A DNA stretch of 64,000 nucleotides from Ligula intestinalis (GCA_036362985.1 JAYGXS010000003.1:4113260-4177259); one strand, 5' to 3'. Positions 10,146 through 20,965 are shown, numbered from the stretch's first letter. A program made the numbers and translations. Notes: generated from the letters alone by a model not told the origin.

Positions 10146-10316
10146 CCAGCATAGTTTATTTATTTAATTACCATATAAATGTAAAATTCTGATGAGAATT
10201 TATTGAAAACAAACCTATGTTCGCCAATGTATCTTCTGAAATTTTCAATCGGAATTTTAGCAAAAATACCGAATGTACGTTAGGTCATCTGCTGTATGCT
10301 TTCTCCCTGCTTTTAG

Positions 10317-10682
10317 CACTGCACCCGATACCGACACCGTCGACGCCGAATCGATGTGCCTCTCCAAACCGGAAAAGGAAGCTGGAGACTCCCTACCGCG
10401 ACCGAAGCCGGCAGAGACGCCGCCGCCCCCACCACCCCCGCAACCCGGTGTTGACCACCTTCGGGCTGCAGCGGCTGCAGCAGCAGCAGCTGTCGCCGTC
10501 ACGCGACCGGAGACTGTTTTCGAGATGACAGAAGAGACGTTGGACAGCTACGACGCCGACTACCTCCTGCGTCTGGAGCAGATCCTGCTCAAGATTCACC
10601 GCAACTACTATAGGGCCTACGCCCAGCAACAGATTGCGGAGGCAGCGGCTGCAATGAAGGGTGCTGGTGATAAGGACTCCCG
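10317..10682 (+). CDS. CTDP1: FCP1 (CTDP1) exon: linker before BRCT
   Basis: First FCP1 exon visible here. FCP1 removes phosphate from the C-terminal repeat of RNA polymerase II in the nucleus and lets the enzyme recycle. This exon follows the catalytic FCPH domain, which is not in the window. It encodes a Pro-rich stretch, an Ala run, and then a family-typical block with DYLLRLEQILLKIHRNYY, which aligns with the helical region before BRCT in animal FCP1. The acceptor TTTTAG ends at 10316 and the donor is CG|GTACGT at 10683. The exon starts with the last base of a split codon and ends with CG of an Arg codon completed at 13040. The PLE right end lies 66 bp upstream. Confidence 0.85.
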
Positions 10683-10920
10683 GTACGTCATGGCCCTTCG
10701 CGGTATTTGACCGGTTTCTAATTCTTTGTACTGCAGCGCGCTCGGCGTCGTAATCCTTTACCGCTTTCCAATCCGTCCCGTTCATTCTCCACATGGTGGT
10801 GCCCATGTGGCCACAGCCGTGCGCACACCAGGCGTTTGCGCTAGCGATCTCAATACTAGTCTATTTACCAGTCCATCCCGGGGATTTAGTGTAATTATGA
10901 ATTTGTCTTGTATGGTCCAT
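10683..10920 (+). repeat. Intron segment duplicated at 11205-11440
   Basis: The sequence from the FCP1 donor onwards (GTACGTCATGGC ... GAATTTGTCTTG) has a diverged second copy starting CAGTACGTCATGGC near 11206 and ending GAAATTATGGACTTG near 11435. Shared landmarks include CATGTGG/TGTGGTTGCAGCC and GGGGAATTTAGTG. This is a local tandem duplication of the intron start. Confidence 0.5.
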
Positions 10921-11539
10921 GTGGGGTCCATGCGAAGATATGACGGGCGTTATTCGAGTTGCCTTGCGATAACAAATACCAAACATTGGGGGGGGGGGCG
11001 CGTGGTGTCACGCTTCGGCTACGTCGGTCACCTGAGTTCGACCCCGCCTCCGGTCTTCTTGACACCGGACGCAGGTAGGTGGGCGAAGACAGTGAGGTAG
11101 ATGCTTGGCAAGTTTGCAATCACTTTTATCTAATTCACGCGCAAGTTACCGTCCCTGAACCAGAGCCGCGATATAAATAAGAACAGATCAGGCGCCAATG
11201 AGAAGCACCACCAGTACGTCATGGCAGTATCTGACAGGCTTCTACTTTTTCTTTGTGTCTCGCAACGCACTCTGAAGGAGTAACTTTGCACTGTGCTATA
11301 CTTATCCCCATTTCCAGCCCGTTTTGGTTCCGCATGATGGTGCCGGTGTGGTTGCAGCCATGCACGCACCAAGTTTTCGTGCTGGCAGTCTCAAGTCTGA
11401 CCTATTCGGGGAATTTAGTGAAATTATGGACTTGTTTTTAAAGGTTGCACAAATGTCCATCAGGGGATTCTGGAGGGCATTTGTTGAACTTTTGATTAAT
11501 TCTCATCGAGTCAGTACATTTATATGACCATGAGGTACG

Positions 11540-11690
11540 AGGTACAACCTGTTCGTCGAAGGCTGGTTATGCGGTGGTGGGGGTTTAGTGGAGCCGGTCT
11601 AGCGGAAGGGGGGGGGGCAGAGTCAAAGAGAGAGAGCGCTGACGCGAGCACGCAGTTAAGCGACCGTTGATACACCTTTGACCTCGCCGT
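11540..11690 (+). repeat. G-rich dispersed repeat fragment
   Basis: A G-rich block with GGTTTAGTGGAGCC, a run of G and CAGTTAAGCGACCG. It resembles 6130-6260 next to the long G run of a PLE end and is probably a piece of the same repeat. The rest of this FCP1 intron (11700-13039) shows nothing recognisable. Confidence 0.4.
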
Positions 11691-13039
11691 ACACTCTCAT
11701 GGCATGGGCATTTTAACGTCCTCTAGCCTTCGTGTTGTTAGACTTGGAGGAACGAATGACAGACTTATTTGATTGACGATAAGATATGCGTTGTAATTTA
11801 CCATACTGGCAGCACAGATGTCAGCTAGAAGGCCAGACACGTGTTTCGCCGGTATTCTACCACTGCTTGACACAGCTCTGAGGGATCTCTCAGCTTGCTC
11901 TGTTCGCTTTCTGGTTGATGTACCGCTTTTGAAAGTCAACCTTTTTAATTGCCTTAGAAATTAATTTATGTGCTCTGTATATTATTTTATTCAAGGTCTG
12001 TGGACATTCATCCAAACCTGTTGTATATGTTCGGGTCGAACTCTATCAGCCATCGGTGTCCTCGCTTATTTGAAGGATTTCGCAGTATGCCCACTTAGAG
12101 GGCGTTTACTCCATCGTCCATGCTTTAACTGAAGCAAAATTTAACCCGAATAAATGAGATGAGTTCACTGAGCGTTGGTGGCTCTATATCGGTTCAAACC
12201 GCTTTTCTTTGAAATTTCACCCTCTTTTTATTATCTTCTCCCAGTTGTTGCGTCGCCAGCTACGTCCATCTGAGTGTCATCGCCGAATAACATCCAATTA
12301 AAGGAGATGGCCAATTTCCAATTAGGATTATATTGGTTGCATTGACCTTTTTTCGTAACTCGCACAGGGCGCTCAGTATACTTAGTTCGCTTCAGTATAC
12401 CTCTGATACAGTAGTCGCCGGTTATTAAGCCCACCTCAGGCCCATACCAACTTGGGCTTAATAAGCGGTGGGCGCACAAACGGGGAGTCCTAGTTCTTGA
12501 TTAGCAAACGCAGGATATGCACTATACATTACGTACGTACTGTATTATGTGTAGAGCTTGGTTATGTACAAGAAAAGAATGCTGTTTGTCTGTAATTTAC
12601 GTAATAAAAAAAAACGAAAAAAAAGATTTGCGACACGTTTAAAAAGTGGTCTAGTGTCAGTTGTTCTAGAGGACACTTCACTCGCAAGTGCTCTTTGATG
12701 TCCTCCAGGCACCAGAAATAGTCGAATTTTGTGAAACCAATTGCGCACACAGAGAGATGAGAATCTCACTCTATCCTGTCGGCAAACTGGTCTTTGTAGT
12801 CGGCGACTGGGCTTATTAGCCGGCGGATTTTGCTCTGTAAAATTCCGTCCCAAGCTGAGTTGGGCTTAATGCGCGGCTGGGCCTATTAACCGTGGGCTTA
12901 ATAACCGGTGGCTTCCGTCAAGTTCAAACTTTGCTAATGGTCATGTTCAAAATCCATTAAATAAACATGTTACTATAAAATAGGGAGTAGCACATTTTTG
13001 ACATGCAATTTACACATTGTCACCCTTATTATGTTGCAG

Positions 13040-13381
13040 GTACGTGGGCATACCTCACGTGGCTAACATAATTAGCCAGCTTCGCTCGAAGGTCCTGGGG
13101 CCAGAGACGCACATCACTCTCTCCGGCCTGACACCCACGCACCGACCGGCCTCCCACTGTCTCGCCGGTCAACTTGCCATCGGCCTTGGCGCCACCCTGC
13201 ACAATCGCCTGCGTCTGCCGGCTGTAAAGCCCGCGCCCACCCTTGCCGGTGTCGACGAGGCTGACAAGAAACCCGACCGACTGGAGCCCGAAGCGGATCG
13301 TCACCACCACCACCACCACCATCACCACAGTAGTTCAAAGCCCCAGCAGGACAGCTCGCAGTCGGAGAGTAGAAGCAAGGC
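13040..13381 (+). CDS. CTDP1: FCP1 (CTDP1) exon: BRCT first half and His run
   Basis: The exon completes an Arg codon and continues YVGIPHVANIISQLRSKVL, matching the FCP1 block that leads into BRCT. It then has ITLSGLTPTHRPASH, the first BRCT strand region. After the GATLHNRLRLP segment comes a low-complexity insertion rich in Pro, Asp and Glu with nine consecutive His residues, then Ser/Gln. Human FCP1 has no such insertion inside BRCT. Acceptor ATGTTGCAG ends at 13039; donor GC|GTGAGT is at 13382. The exon ends with two bases (GC) of an Ala codon finished at 13684. Confidence 0.85.
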
Positions 13382-13683
13382 GTGAGTTGATTTTGCGTGT
13401 TTACTGCTCACTCACTATCAGCATGTACTGTTGTTTACTGAGAGGGAAACTTCAATTATCATGATCACACCGCACAGCGCCTCTGAGATGTAGTTCCTCT
13501 ATTTGTTAGACTAAGAATGCTTGTGTGATCCTAGGGCATAGAATGCTAACTCAATGAAACGGAATGCTTATCCAATGCTAACACAACGCATAGGCAGCGT
13601 TAGACTTCTAATGAAGTAAAGTACTTGTCTGAGCAGACATTTTCGCTTTTTAAGCAGGCATACCGCTATCCTATTCTTCTTAG

Positions 13684-14109
13684 ACGACGGAATTACACCA
13701 CACATCTGGTTGCCTGTCGCCTAAACACCGAAAAAGTGATTGCTGCCCAGCTCTACACCAAACGTGCGGCCGAGGCGGTGGCGGCGGCTGCCGTAAGCGG
13801 TGGGGCACCGCTGCCACCGCCACATCGGGTGCACGTCGTCTCCCCACGTTGGCTCTGGGCTTCGCACTTTCGGTGGGAGCATCTGCCGGAGGAGCAGTTC
13901 CCGCTGGACCGCGACTACCACGTGAGCACCTTCGACCCTGACGTGGACTCCTATCCGGGCAGTTACCGAATTGGCCGGCGTATACGTCATTTTCCTGCCT
14001 TTGCTCAGCCGGCCATCTGTCGCCAGCCAGCACGGGCGTTGAGAGCGGGTGCTGGTGATGTTTCCTCCACAGCCACTGCCAACGGTCTCTCCAACGACAC
14101 CAACTCCAG
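13684..14109 (+). CDS. CTDP1: FCP1 (CTDP1) exon: BRCT second half
   Basis: The exon starts in phase with the previous one (GC+A). It encodes TTHLVACRLNTEKVIAAQ, the BRCT segment that is THLIAARxGTEKVLQAQ in vertebrate FCP1. An Ala/Pro-rich loop follows, then VHVVSPRWLWASHFRWEHL, carrying the signature BRCT Trp (P-x-W-L-W). EEQFPLDRDY follows, matching EEQLFPL. The FCP1 BRCT binds the phosphorylated CTD and TFIIF (family knowledge). Acceptor TTCTTAG ends at 13683; donor CAG|GTTTGT is at 14110. The intron before it is only 302 bp. Confidence 0.87.
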
Positions 14110-15361
14110 GTTTGTGTGTTTTCTGCTGTAAATGTGCAAAGTTTGGGCTTGTTGCCCAGTAGGCATTTGATAACCCGGTGGTTGCCGGCTCGTCGATTGC
14201 TACCCGATCTCGGGTGTCGAATGTCTTTTGTGACAATAAGCCTCTACTTAACCTAAACTCCGAAGCAGAATCTCATGTTAGTTAAAGTCGTCGAACGCAG
14301 GTTTTTTTGCTTGTTTATACTCAGACCTACAATCTCACGAAATCTAAACCGAAACTTTCAAATGCGATTTTGATTAAAGGGAATCTAATACTTGCTATCA
14401 TGAAACGTAATCCTAAGGATCTTCAGTCACACCATAATGACAACCTTACAATGTGTATTTTTTTCGGCCACCTAAATAAACTCACTCAAAAGATGTTTGG
14501 TGAAGTTGTATTCTTTGTTTGCATTAATTTTCGATATCCTTATAACCCAACTCATATTTCATAGAATTCATGCTCATAAATACCTTTTATTATATTCATT
14601 TCTGTAGCAAATTATATATTCTTCAAATAATGTCCTGGGAGCAAGGACAGTTTTTCGGTTTAAAAAGGGTTGTTTTTATAATCGTGAGATATTCGTTGTA
14701 AAAACACTATCTGTCCGCTTAATAATCCCCCGTATACCTTGCAGATTGTACGACCCCTATGCGGTATCTTCTCGGCAGTATGCATTGTTCATTGACTTTG
14801 GATGCCCTCATAAGTTGCAGCACTTTTTTCGCATAACCTATGTGCAAATTTTCCTTTTTGGTAGTCGACTCATTCATAACGACTTTCGAACTGAAACTGT
14901 AAGTGTATGGTTCAACGAGCCTATCCCGATTTCCCACACTAATTTCCAGGGGACGTAAACACCCTTAACACAGTGGCTTTCGCGCCAAGTTCCTCTCGGA
15001 TTTATAAGCAACACTAACCCATCTCTTTCAGTTTTCAGTGTTTCTAATATTGCCCCCTCCTGGTGGGCGTGAGTTCTATCACACTTGGGTCATACCACGT
15101 TTGGATGAAATGAATGATTGAAATCAGCCAAACCCCTCTCAAGAGTCCCGAGAGTCCATTTAGCAATTTCGCCAAAGCTCGCTATTGGTAGAAAGTGTTT
15201 GAGCAGTATAGTGCTCCAGGAAAAAGAAATTAACGCAAACTCCTCTTCCCCTCACTGTTTCTGTTCTCTTTCTTGTCCCAGACGACTAGGACTGCGCTAA
15301 CCATCTGACTTAGTCTTTCCACCATGTAGCCAGTCCCGTTTTTTGCTTTGCTCTACCGCAG
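14110..15361 (+). other. FCP1 intron, nothing recognised
   Basis: An AT-rich intron of 1252 bp. A possible acceptor at 14743-14744 followed by an open frame would keep phase, but the peptide has no similarity to FCP1, so no exon is called. Confidence 0.5.
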
Positions 15362-15690
15362 CGCCGCCATATCCGCGACCGTCGATCTGATGACCGTCCG
15401 CTCAGCCATCGCTTCCATCCGGGCAGAGGAGGAGGCGGAGCTTGGCGGTAGTGGTGGCGGACACGGCAAGTCCCACAGATCTCACAGACTGGTGCGTAAA
15501 CGCCGTCGCAACCTCTCAGAGCCCATACCGCCTCCCCTGTTCGCCGAAGATGGCCAACGACTGTCCGCTGCGGCTGCAGCCGAGCGAACAGACCTAACGC
15601 GAGCCAAACGCGTCTGCCATCGCATCTCCGACGGCGAACTGATGCTGAAGGCTCTGTCGCAGGCTTCGGCCCGCCATGAAACATCCATTG
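15362..15690 (+). CDS. CTDP1: FCP1 (CTDP1) exon: basic/acidic linker after BRCT
   Basis: This exon follows directly in phase (AG+C = Ser) after the BRCT exon. It encodes a charged, disordered-looking segment: an Ala/Ile-rich start, EEEAELGGSGGGHGK, the basic VRKRRRNLSEPIPPPL and an Ala-rich stretch before LTRAKRVCHRISDGEL. Vertebrate FCP1 has a comparable basic linker with nuclear-localisation character, though primary similarity is weak. Acceptor CTACCGCAG ends at 15361; donor TTG|GTGAGA is at 15691. Assignment rests on phase and position more than on homology. Confidence 0.75.
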
Positions 15691-16029
15691 GTGAGATAGT
15701 TTCCCTCTTAGCTGTCCGCAGCTTGTAGTCGTAATATGCAGAAAGAGGAATAGGGAAGTTCAACTTGTTCAGTCAGTATATTTGGAGTAAATGACCAAAG
15801 CCCTTAAAAACTCTATTGAAATGGTACAGGAATGCATAAGTTTTTGTGAAATATGCAAACATTGTTACAGATCGCTTTTGTTGTGCAAAAGTGTACCGAA
15901 ATAATTTGGAAAAATTAATTTTTGACGAGGTGAGGCGTTTGCGGAATGGCAGCGTACAAATGTTCACTGAATATCCAGTCTCTGTGATCTACTAGTGTAA
16001 ATAAATGTGCTATTGAAATCAAACGAGTA

Positions 16030-17690
16030 GTGTGATTGTTTGTTATGTTATGTCAAATAGGTGTAAGGTGTTAACGTCTCTTGAAGACGTCAACCGTGGG
16101 TGTATGCACAATAGACTCCGGCAAGAAGTTCCACTGTCGAATGACCCTTTGAGAGAAGAAGGATGAACGTTGGTTTGTTCGGCTTAGTTCCTTCTTCAAC
16201 TGGCAGTCATGTCTTCAGAGGTTCCTTTTTGGGGCCATTAGAAAGAGATCCTCCCATTTGACATCCAGACCAGTTCCCCTTAGTAACTGAAAAGTTGCTA
16301 TAAGGTGCCCTCTATCTTGTCTATAATGGAGGGGAAAGAGGTTTAAAGCAGTCAGCCGCTGTTCATAGGTCGACTGCTTAAATTCAGGGACTGCCTTGGT
16401 AGTACGTCTTTGAACACCTACGAGGATCCGCAGGTCTTTCTGAAGCCAGGGCTGCCAAGCCTGTATCGCATATTCCAGACGCGGCCGCATGAACGTTCCA
16501 TAGACTTTTCCGAAGACATCGGTATTCAGGTTAACAAACGTCCTTCGTATGGCGCCCATGACTGACATTGCTCTCGCTGCGGCTTTGGAACTCTGTGCGG
16601 TGACACTTAGATCGTCTTTAATAAGAACAACTAGGTCTCTTTGCAAACTTACGGTTTCGTGTGGTTGGTCTCCCAAGGTATAATGTCGCGAGAGGGCAGT
16701 TCTGCGTCGTCTTGCTGATAGTATGTGCAGGACTACACCTTTTTTTGGGGTTTAAGTTCATACACCAACTGTCGCTCCAACAATGCAGTCGGTCTATATC
16801 CTCTTGTAATATTTGGAAGTCCCTTTCGTCTTTTATCTCCCTCCACAGTTTGAGATCATCAGCAAAGAGTACTATGTCAAATTTAATTTCTTGCACGATG
16901 TCATTTACGTAGATGATGAAAAGGAGCGGCCCAAGAACTGATCCTTTTGGAACTCCACTTTTGACAGGTGCCCACTCTGAACAGTAGCCACCTGCAGTAA
17001 CGTTTTGACTACGGTCTCCAAGAAAGTCTTTAATCCAGTTCAGGAGATTTCCTGTTATCCCAAATTCGGTCATTTTTTGAATAAGTCGCTGATGTGGAAC
17101 TCGATCAAACGCCTTGGTGAAGTCAAAATAGATAACATCTACTGGGTGTCCTTCATCCATGGATTTTGTCCAGTGTTCTAGCGTTGTGAGCGTTTGTAAG
17201 ACAAGACCTCTTCTCATAAAAACCATGCTGAACTGAGCTGATTTGGCGGCGAAATGAATCGAGTGATAAAATCGATTTTTTGTTTATTCTTTCCATCAGC
17301 TTACAGCAGATGCACGTCAAACTAACGGTCGGTAGTATGTGGGATAGAGTCGTGATCCTCCCTTATGGATGGGTACGATATTTGCCAACTTCCATGTTTC
17401 AGGTAGTTTACCAGCTTCGAGCGATTTTCGAAAAATTATGCTGAGTGGTTCCTCTAATTCCTCAGATAGTTCGCGTAGAAGTACCACTGAGATCTCATCC
17501 GGTCCAGGTGACTTGGCCGGATCCAACTTCTTTAACTCTGCCAAAACTGTTTGCGGTGTAAATCAGAGAGTGTTTATAATCGAGTTGTTGACGCCTTGTG
17601 ACAAAGGGCGTGGCTGGAGAGGTGGCTCCGTGTTATAGACGCCTTGGAAGAATTCTGAACAAAGTTCGGCTTTTTGAGGGCCACTACTCA
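16030..17690 (-). mobile_element. CR1-like LINE fragment (RT and 3' end)
   Basis: A 5'-truncated non-LTR element on the minus strand inside an FCP1 intron. RT motifs run from 17544 down: LDPAKSPGPDEISVVLLREL, then VDVIYFDFTKAFDRVPHQRL (motif A), VPKGSVLGPLLFIIYVNDI (motif B) and IVLFADDLKLW (motif C with FADD). Thumb-like sequence follows to about 16215. The frame is broken near 17230-17320 and again near 16620-16680. It belongs to the same broad clade as 34800-39020 but to a different family. The 3' end near 16030 has a TTATGTTATG repeat. Confidence 0.75.
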
Positions 17691-17739
17691 CAGTTGATGA
17701 AGTGATGAAGTGAAGTTTGTAGAAGTCAGAATTCTGGGA

Positions 17740-18480
17740 TTAGAATCATAAATCATGTTGTGTTAACCGGAATGAGTTTATTTATTCTCTGACGTTTCAG
17801 ATAGCTGAGCCGGCTGTCCTTTGTCAAAGCGTAAACTAACTTGATCGATCAGCAATTAAAAGTTTAGGCTGTACGCGGCGGCCGTGGACAGATAGATTTT
17901 TCCCCGTTCACTGTTTAGCCCTTTGTGTGGAATTTTGCAAACTTGACGGCATTTAGTGTTGTGTTTCGTCCCCACGGTAACGAATGCGGGCAATCCTACT
18001 CCCTCACCTGGTGGTTTCATCACCGGGCCGTCTTCGTCTGCAAATCCTGACTTCGGTTTGACCATGCCCTGTCCTTTACTTGTGTAATGACGTAGGACTT
18101 TATAGGCCGCGGGACGATCCAGATGCCTGTTGATAGAGTTGCCATCTGACAACCATGCCCCAAGCGTCACTCTTTCTGCCTTTGAGACCCCTCCGCCTAT
18201 GATGGTCGCTCCTTGAATATCAGATTTGTGGCCAGTCTCTCCGATATGTGTTGCATGCTCTAATTTTGGGGTCTAGTCTCCGGGCCGTGAATTTGTGTTT
18301 GTGTAGGCGGGCCGGCAATTTGCGCCCTGTTTCTCCAGCTTGATTGCAGTCTCCATCGTTACAAATAATTTAGTAGATAATTGCGGAGGTTTCAGTAGGA
18401 AACACTGTCTTTAGGTTGCCGGCCCAACTGTCCGAAAAGTCAGCAAACAAACAAACTTACTCCGGTGAGCACAACAAGAT
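17740..18480 (-). mobile_element. PLE 3' fragment
   Basis: The minus strand encodes the C-terminal PLE block GAWLSDGNSINRHLDRPAA and ends at 17740-17830 with a GAAACGTCAG terminal motif (complement of CTGACGTTTC at 17789). Upstream parts up to 18480 have GIY-YIG traces. It is truncated and frame-shifted. Confidence 0.65.
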
Positions 18481-18489
18481 TTATGATTG

Positions 18490-19110
18490 TTGATGAACGT
18501 TCACCTGTCGTCAGTGGAATTCACTCGGCCCGCTCTGCCTCGAGGCTCATTCTCTAGCCTGTAGTCTCTTTCATCTTCCTTTGAGAAGTTATTGCACTCT
18601 ATCCAACTTGATACGTCGGTTGATGCATGAATCGTTGGATTGAATACCCTGAATAAATTCCGGCCTTTTTGGAGGGGCAAACTCTGAAGATGCGTGTTTT
18701 GTCCCATGCGAAGCTATGTCCTGTGTCGAGGAAATGCATGGACACTTCGGATAAATGGCCACGTCTCTTCACCACAAATTGGTACTCGTGGATGCGTGTG
18801 GAGACGGAGTTTCCTGTTTGGCCACAATATGCGGTATCACAAACTTTGCCTGGGATTTTGTAGATGACTTATTTCTTATTGAGGTAGCCAACCCCTTCCT
18901 TAGGATGTTCTCGCTGAGTGCGTAAAGTAGCCATCGGTTTGTGCGCCACATTTATTCGGTGTTTCCGCAAATGCCTTTCAACGAGTTCAGACACATTCCC
19001 TATATAAGGAAGGATTCGCCATGTATTTGTTTTTGGCGCCTGAGTGGAGTATCTGGTACATTTTTGTTGTTGACATGTTGTCGTCTCATGCATCGGTTTC
19101 CGAAGTCTGT
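18490..19110 (-). mobile_element. PLE GIY-YIG fragment, second family
   Basis: The minus strand reads as a decayed GIY-YIG region. The segment near 18860-18770 resembles a Y-x-G-x-T-G-N-S-V-S-T-R-I-H-E-Y pattern, followed by a HFLDTGHSF-like block near 18730. Upstream (19093-18869) lies a connector with TNTWRILPYIGNVSELVERH. No RT core is present. Confidence 0.6.
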
Positions 19111-19146
19111 GGAGTAACCATTGCTTAATTTGTTTTCCCTCGGATC

Positions 19147-19474
19147 TTTACGCATATTAATATATCTATCTGCCTCTATCTATAGTGGCATAGACGCGTA
19201 CACCGATCTGTCATAGGACCCACTTGTCCCCCATATTGCCTTTAGAGCTCTCTTTCGCGCCTCCACCGCGAGGCGGCTAGGATATAGGCAGAAAGACATT
19301 ACCGGCAAAGACAGGGGGCACTAGGAAGGCCTTTTCTGCCTTGTTAGGCGTCATCGGCTAGTGATACCCAATCCCAGTATGGCCACGGAAATTGCTGCCA
19401 TACCGAGATTTGAACTCGCGATCTCTGCCGTCAGGGCGAATGTCCTAACGTTTGAGCTACGAGCTCACGGTCTA
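19147..19474 (-). mobile_element. tRNA-derived SINE, antisense, near full length
   Basis: Read on the minus strand, it begins GTGAGCTCGTAGCTCAAACG (A box) and has a B-box-like GAGTTCAAATCTCGG. A body with GGGTATCACTAGCCGATGAC follows, and a TATC-type tail near 19150. It forms an inverted pair with 19480-19680. Confidence 0.7.
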
Positions 19475-19479
19475 GCTGG

Positions 19480-19680
19480 GGTTGGGTATCACTAGCCGAT
19501 GACGCCTAACAAGGCAGAAAAGGCCTTCCTAGTGTCCCCTGTCTTTGCTGGTAATGTCTTTCTGCCTATATCCTAGCCGCCTCGCGGTGGAGGCGCGAGA
19601 GAGAGCTCTAAAGGCAATATGGGGGGACGAGTGAGTCCTCTGACAGATCGGTGTACGCGTCTATGCCACTGTATATTACC
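19480..19680 (+). mobile_element. SINE, sense, 5'-truncated
   Basis: This is the same SINE body without its tRNA head, starting GGGTTGGGTATCACTAGCCG. It is nearly the exact complement of 19160-19376, giving a ~200-bp inverted repeat with a ~100-bp spacer. Confidence 0.7.
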
Positions 19681-19689
19681 GATCTACTA

Positions 19690-19884
19690 CCAGCTAGACC
19701 GTGAGCTCATAGCTCAACCGTTAGGACTTTCGCCCTAAAGGAAGAGATCGCGGTTTCAAATCTCGGTGTGGCAGCAATTTCAGCGGCCATATTGGGGTTG
19801 GGTATCACTAGCCGATGACGCCTAAGAAGGCCGAAAAGGCCTTCCTAGTGTCCCCTGTCTTTGCTGGTAATGTCCTTCTGCCTA

Positions 19885-19932
<48 letters not shown>

Positions 19933-19942
19933 ATCTATCTAT
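19690..19942 (+). mobile_element. SINE, sense, with (TATC)n tail
   Basis: A third copy of the family with tRNA-like head (CCGTGAGCTCATAGCTCAAC, B box GGTTTCAAATCTCGG) and the same body. The 3' tail has grown into a (TATC)n microsatellite (about 19885-19942) that ends 8 bp before the FCP1 exon at 19951. Confidence 0.75.
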
Positions 19943-19950
19943 ATTTACAG

Positions 19951-20435
19951 TTGAGGACACTTCTGTGCAAGAAGAGAAGCCGACCGACAGTGGGGCTCTT
20001 CAGCATGCCTCGCGATCACCTTCTATCTCATTAGATGAGGAGGAGGATGAAGAGAAGGAAAACGAAAGCAGTACAGATTCTTCAAAGTCCGACATTGCCG
20101 TCCCCGGCGGCCCGCAGGAGCCCGCGGTACTGAATCCTGCTCTGCAGCCTCTGAGCACAGCGGAGGACGCGGCATCGCCAGACGAGGATGTTGAAGTCAT
20201 CTCAGACACCGGTGAGGACGATATCAATTCAGCTGCCGAGGAGAATGATGTCGACGAGGGCGAAGAGGGGGAAGTTGAGGCAGTAGACGAAATGGATGGG
20301 TGCGCCTGCAGGACCTCCCTCCCTCAAGGAGAGGTGGAGGAGGAGGAGGACATTGAGGCGGAAATAAAGAATTATTTGCCACCACCCTGCCCTCTGGATT
20401 TGGCGGAGAACCCTCTTCTGCATATGCCTCCACAG
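19951..20435 (+). CDS. CTDP1: FCP1 (CTDP1) exon: acidic linker
   Basis: In phase with the previous exon (G+TT = Val). It encodes about 160 residues of strongly acidic, Ser-rich sequence with runs of Glu/Asp, such as LDEEEDEEKENESSTDSS and later EEEEDIEAEIKNYLPPPCPL. FCP1 proteins have acidic disordered regions flanking BRCT. The acceptor is ATTTACAG, ending at 19950 right after the SINE microsatellite. The donor is CAG|GCAAGT at 20436, a GC-AG intron. No GT donor nearby keeps phase with the next exon. The exon ends at a codon boundary. Confidence 0.8.
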
Positions 20436-20965
20436 GCAAGTCTCATTCTGATCCCCACATCACATTTATGTCAAAATCAATGATAAAAAGGCATACTACT
20501 TAAGTAGCCAGTTTTTACCATCGATGCCTTTTGCTGGTTGTCAAAACGAAGCTCGTTAAAAAGCCCGCATTCTATCATGACGGAATAAACTTCAGAATAG
20601 ACTACACGATAATCAGTATCACAACCTGAGTCGATACCGATTGTCGAAATGTTGCGTGAATTGTGGCGTCTGCTGTATGTCTTTCTCTGGTTCATCATAC
20701 ATACTTCCGTGAAGTTTAGTCATTATTAGTCCACCAATTGGTTCCTTAACGATCAATCTTCTTCTATGGCATTCATTCAACAGCTCACTCATAGACAGAG
20801 GTTAGCCAGAGTTATAATCAGTCGTGTGGTGATGCCACCCTGCTGACATTGGTGGATGGACGTTCACCGACTGGTTACCGGACACACTCATATTATTCTG
20901 CCTTGCCTCTGGCTCGATCCCTGCCAACAGGGCCACTGCGGCTAGTGGTATAGACGGAGTATCTG

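Larger units (their letters stand above)
7378..10250 (-). mobile_element. PLE with inverted ends, interrupted by hAT
   Basis: A 5'-truncated PLE on the minus strand. Its GIY-YIG module is at 9837-10145. About 100 bp at the 3' end (7378-7480) is present inverted at 10149-10250, for example AAACAAACGTATGTTCGCC against AAACAAACCTATGTTCGCC. A hAT transposon (7570-9707) was inserted later between coding part and 3' end. The right end lies only 66 bp before the FCP1 exon at 10317. Confidence 0.7.

Noticed and set aside
10257..10806. Ala- and Gly-rich minus-strand frames opposite the first FCP1 exon
   Set aside because: Shadows of the GC-rich exon; the plus strand has FCP1 homology and splice sites.
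13680..14236. Minus-strand frames of 117 and 171 codons opposite the BRCT exon
   Set aside because: Composition-driven shadows of the coding exon on the other strand.
14745..14958. Possible extra FCP1 exon after a CTTGCAG acceptor
   Set aside because: Phase would fit, but the peptide does not resemble FCP1, no convincing donor follows, and the exon at 15362 joins 14109 in phase without it.
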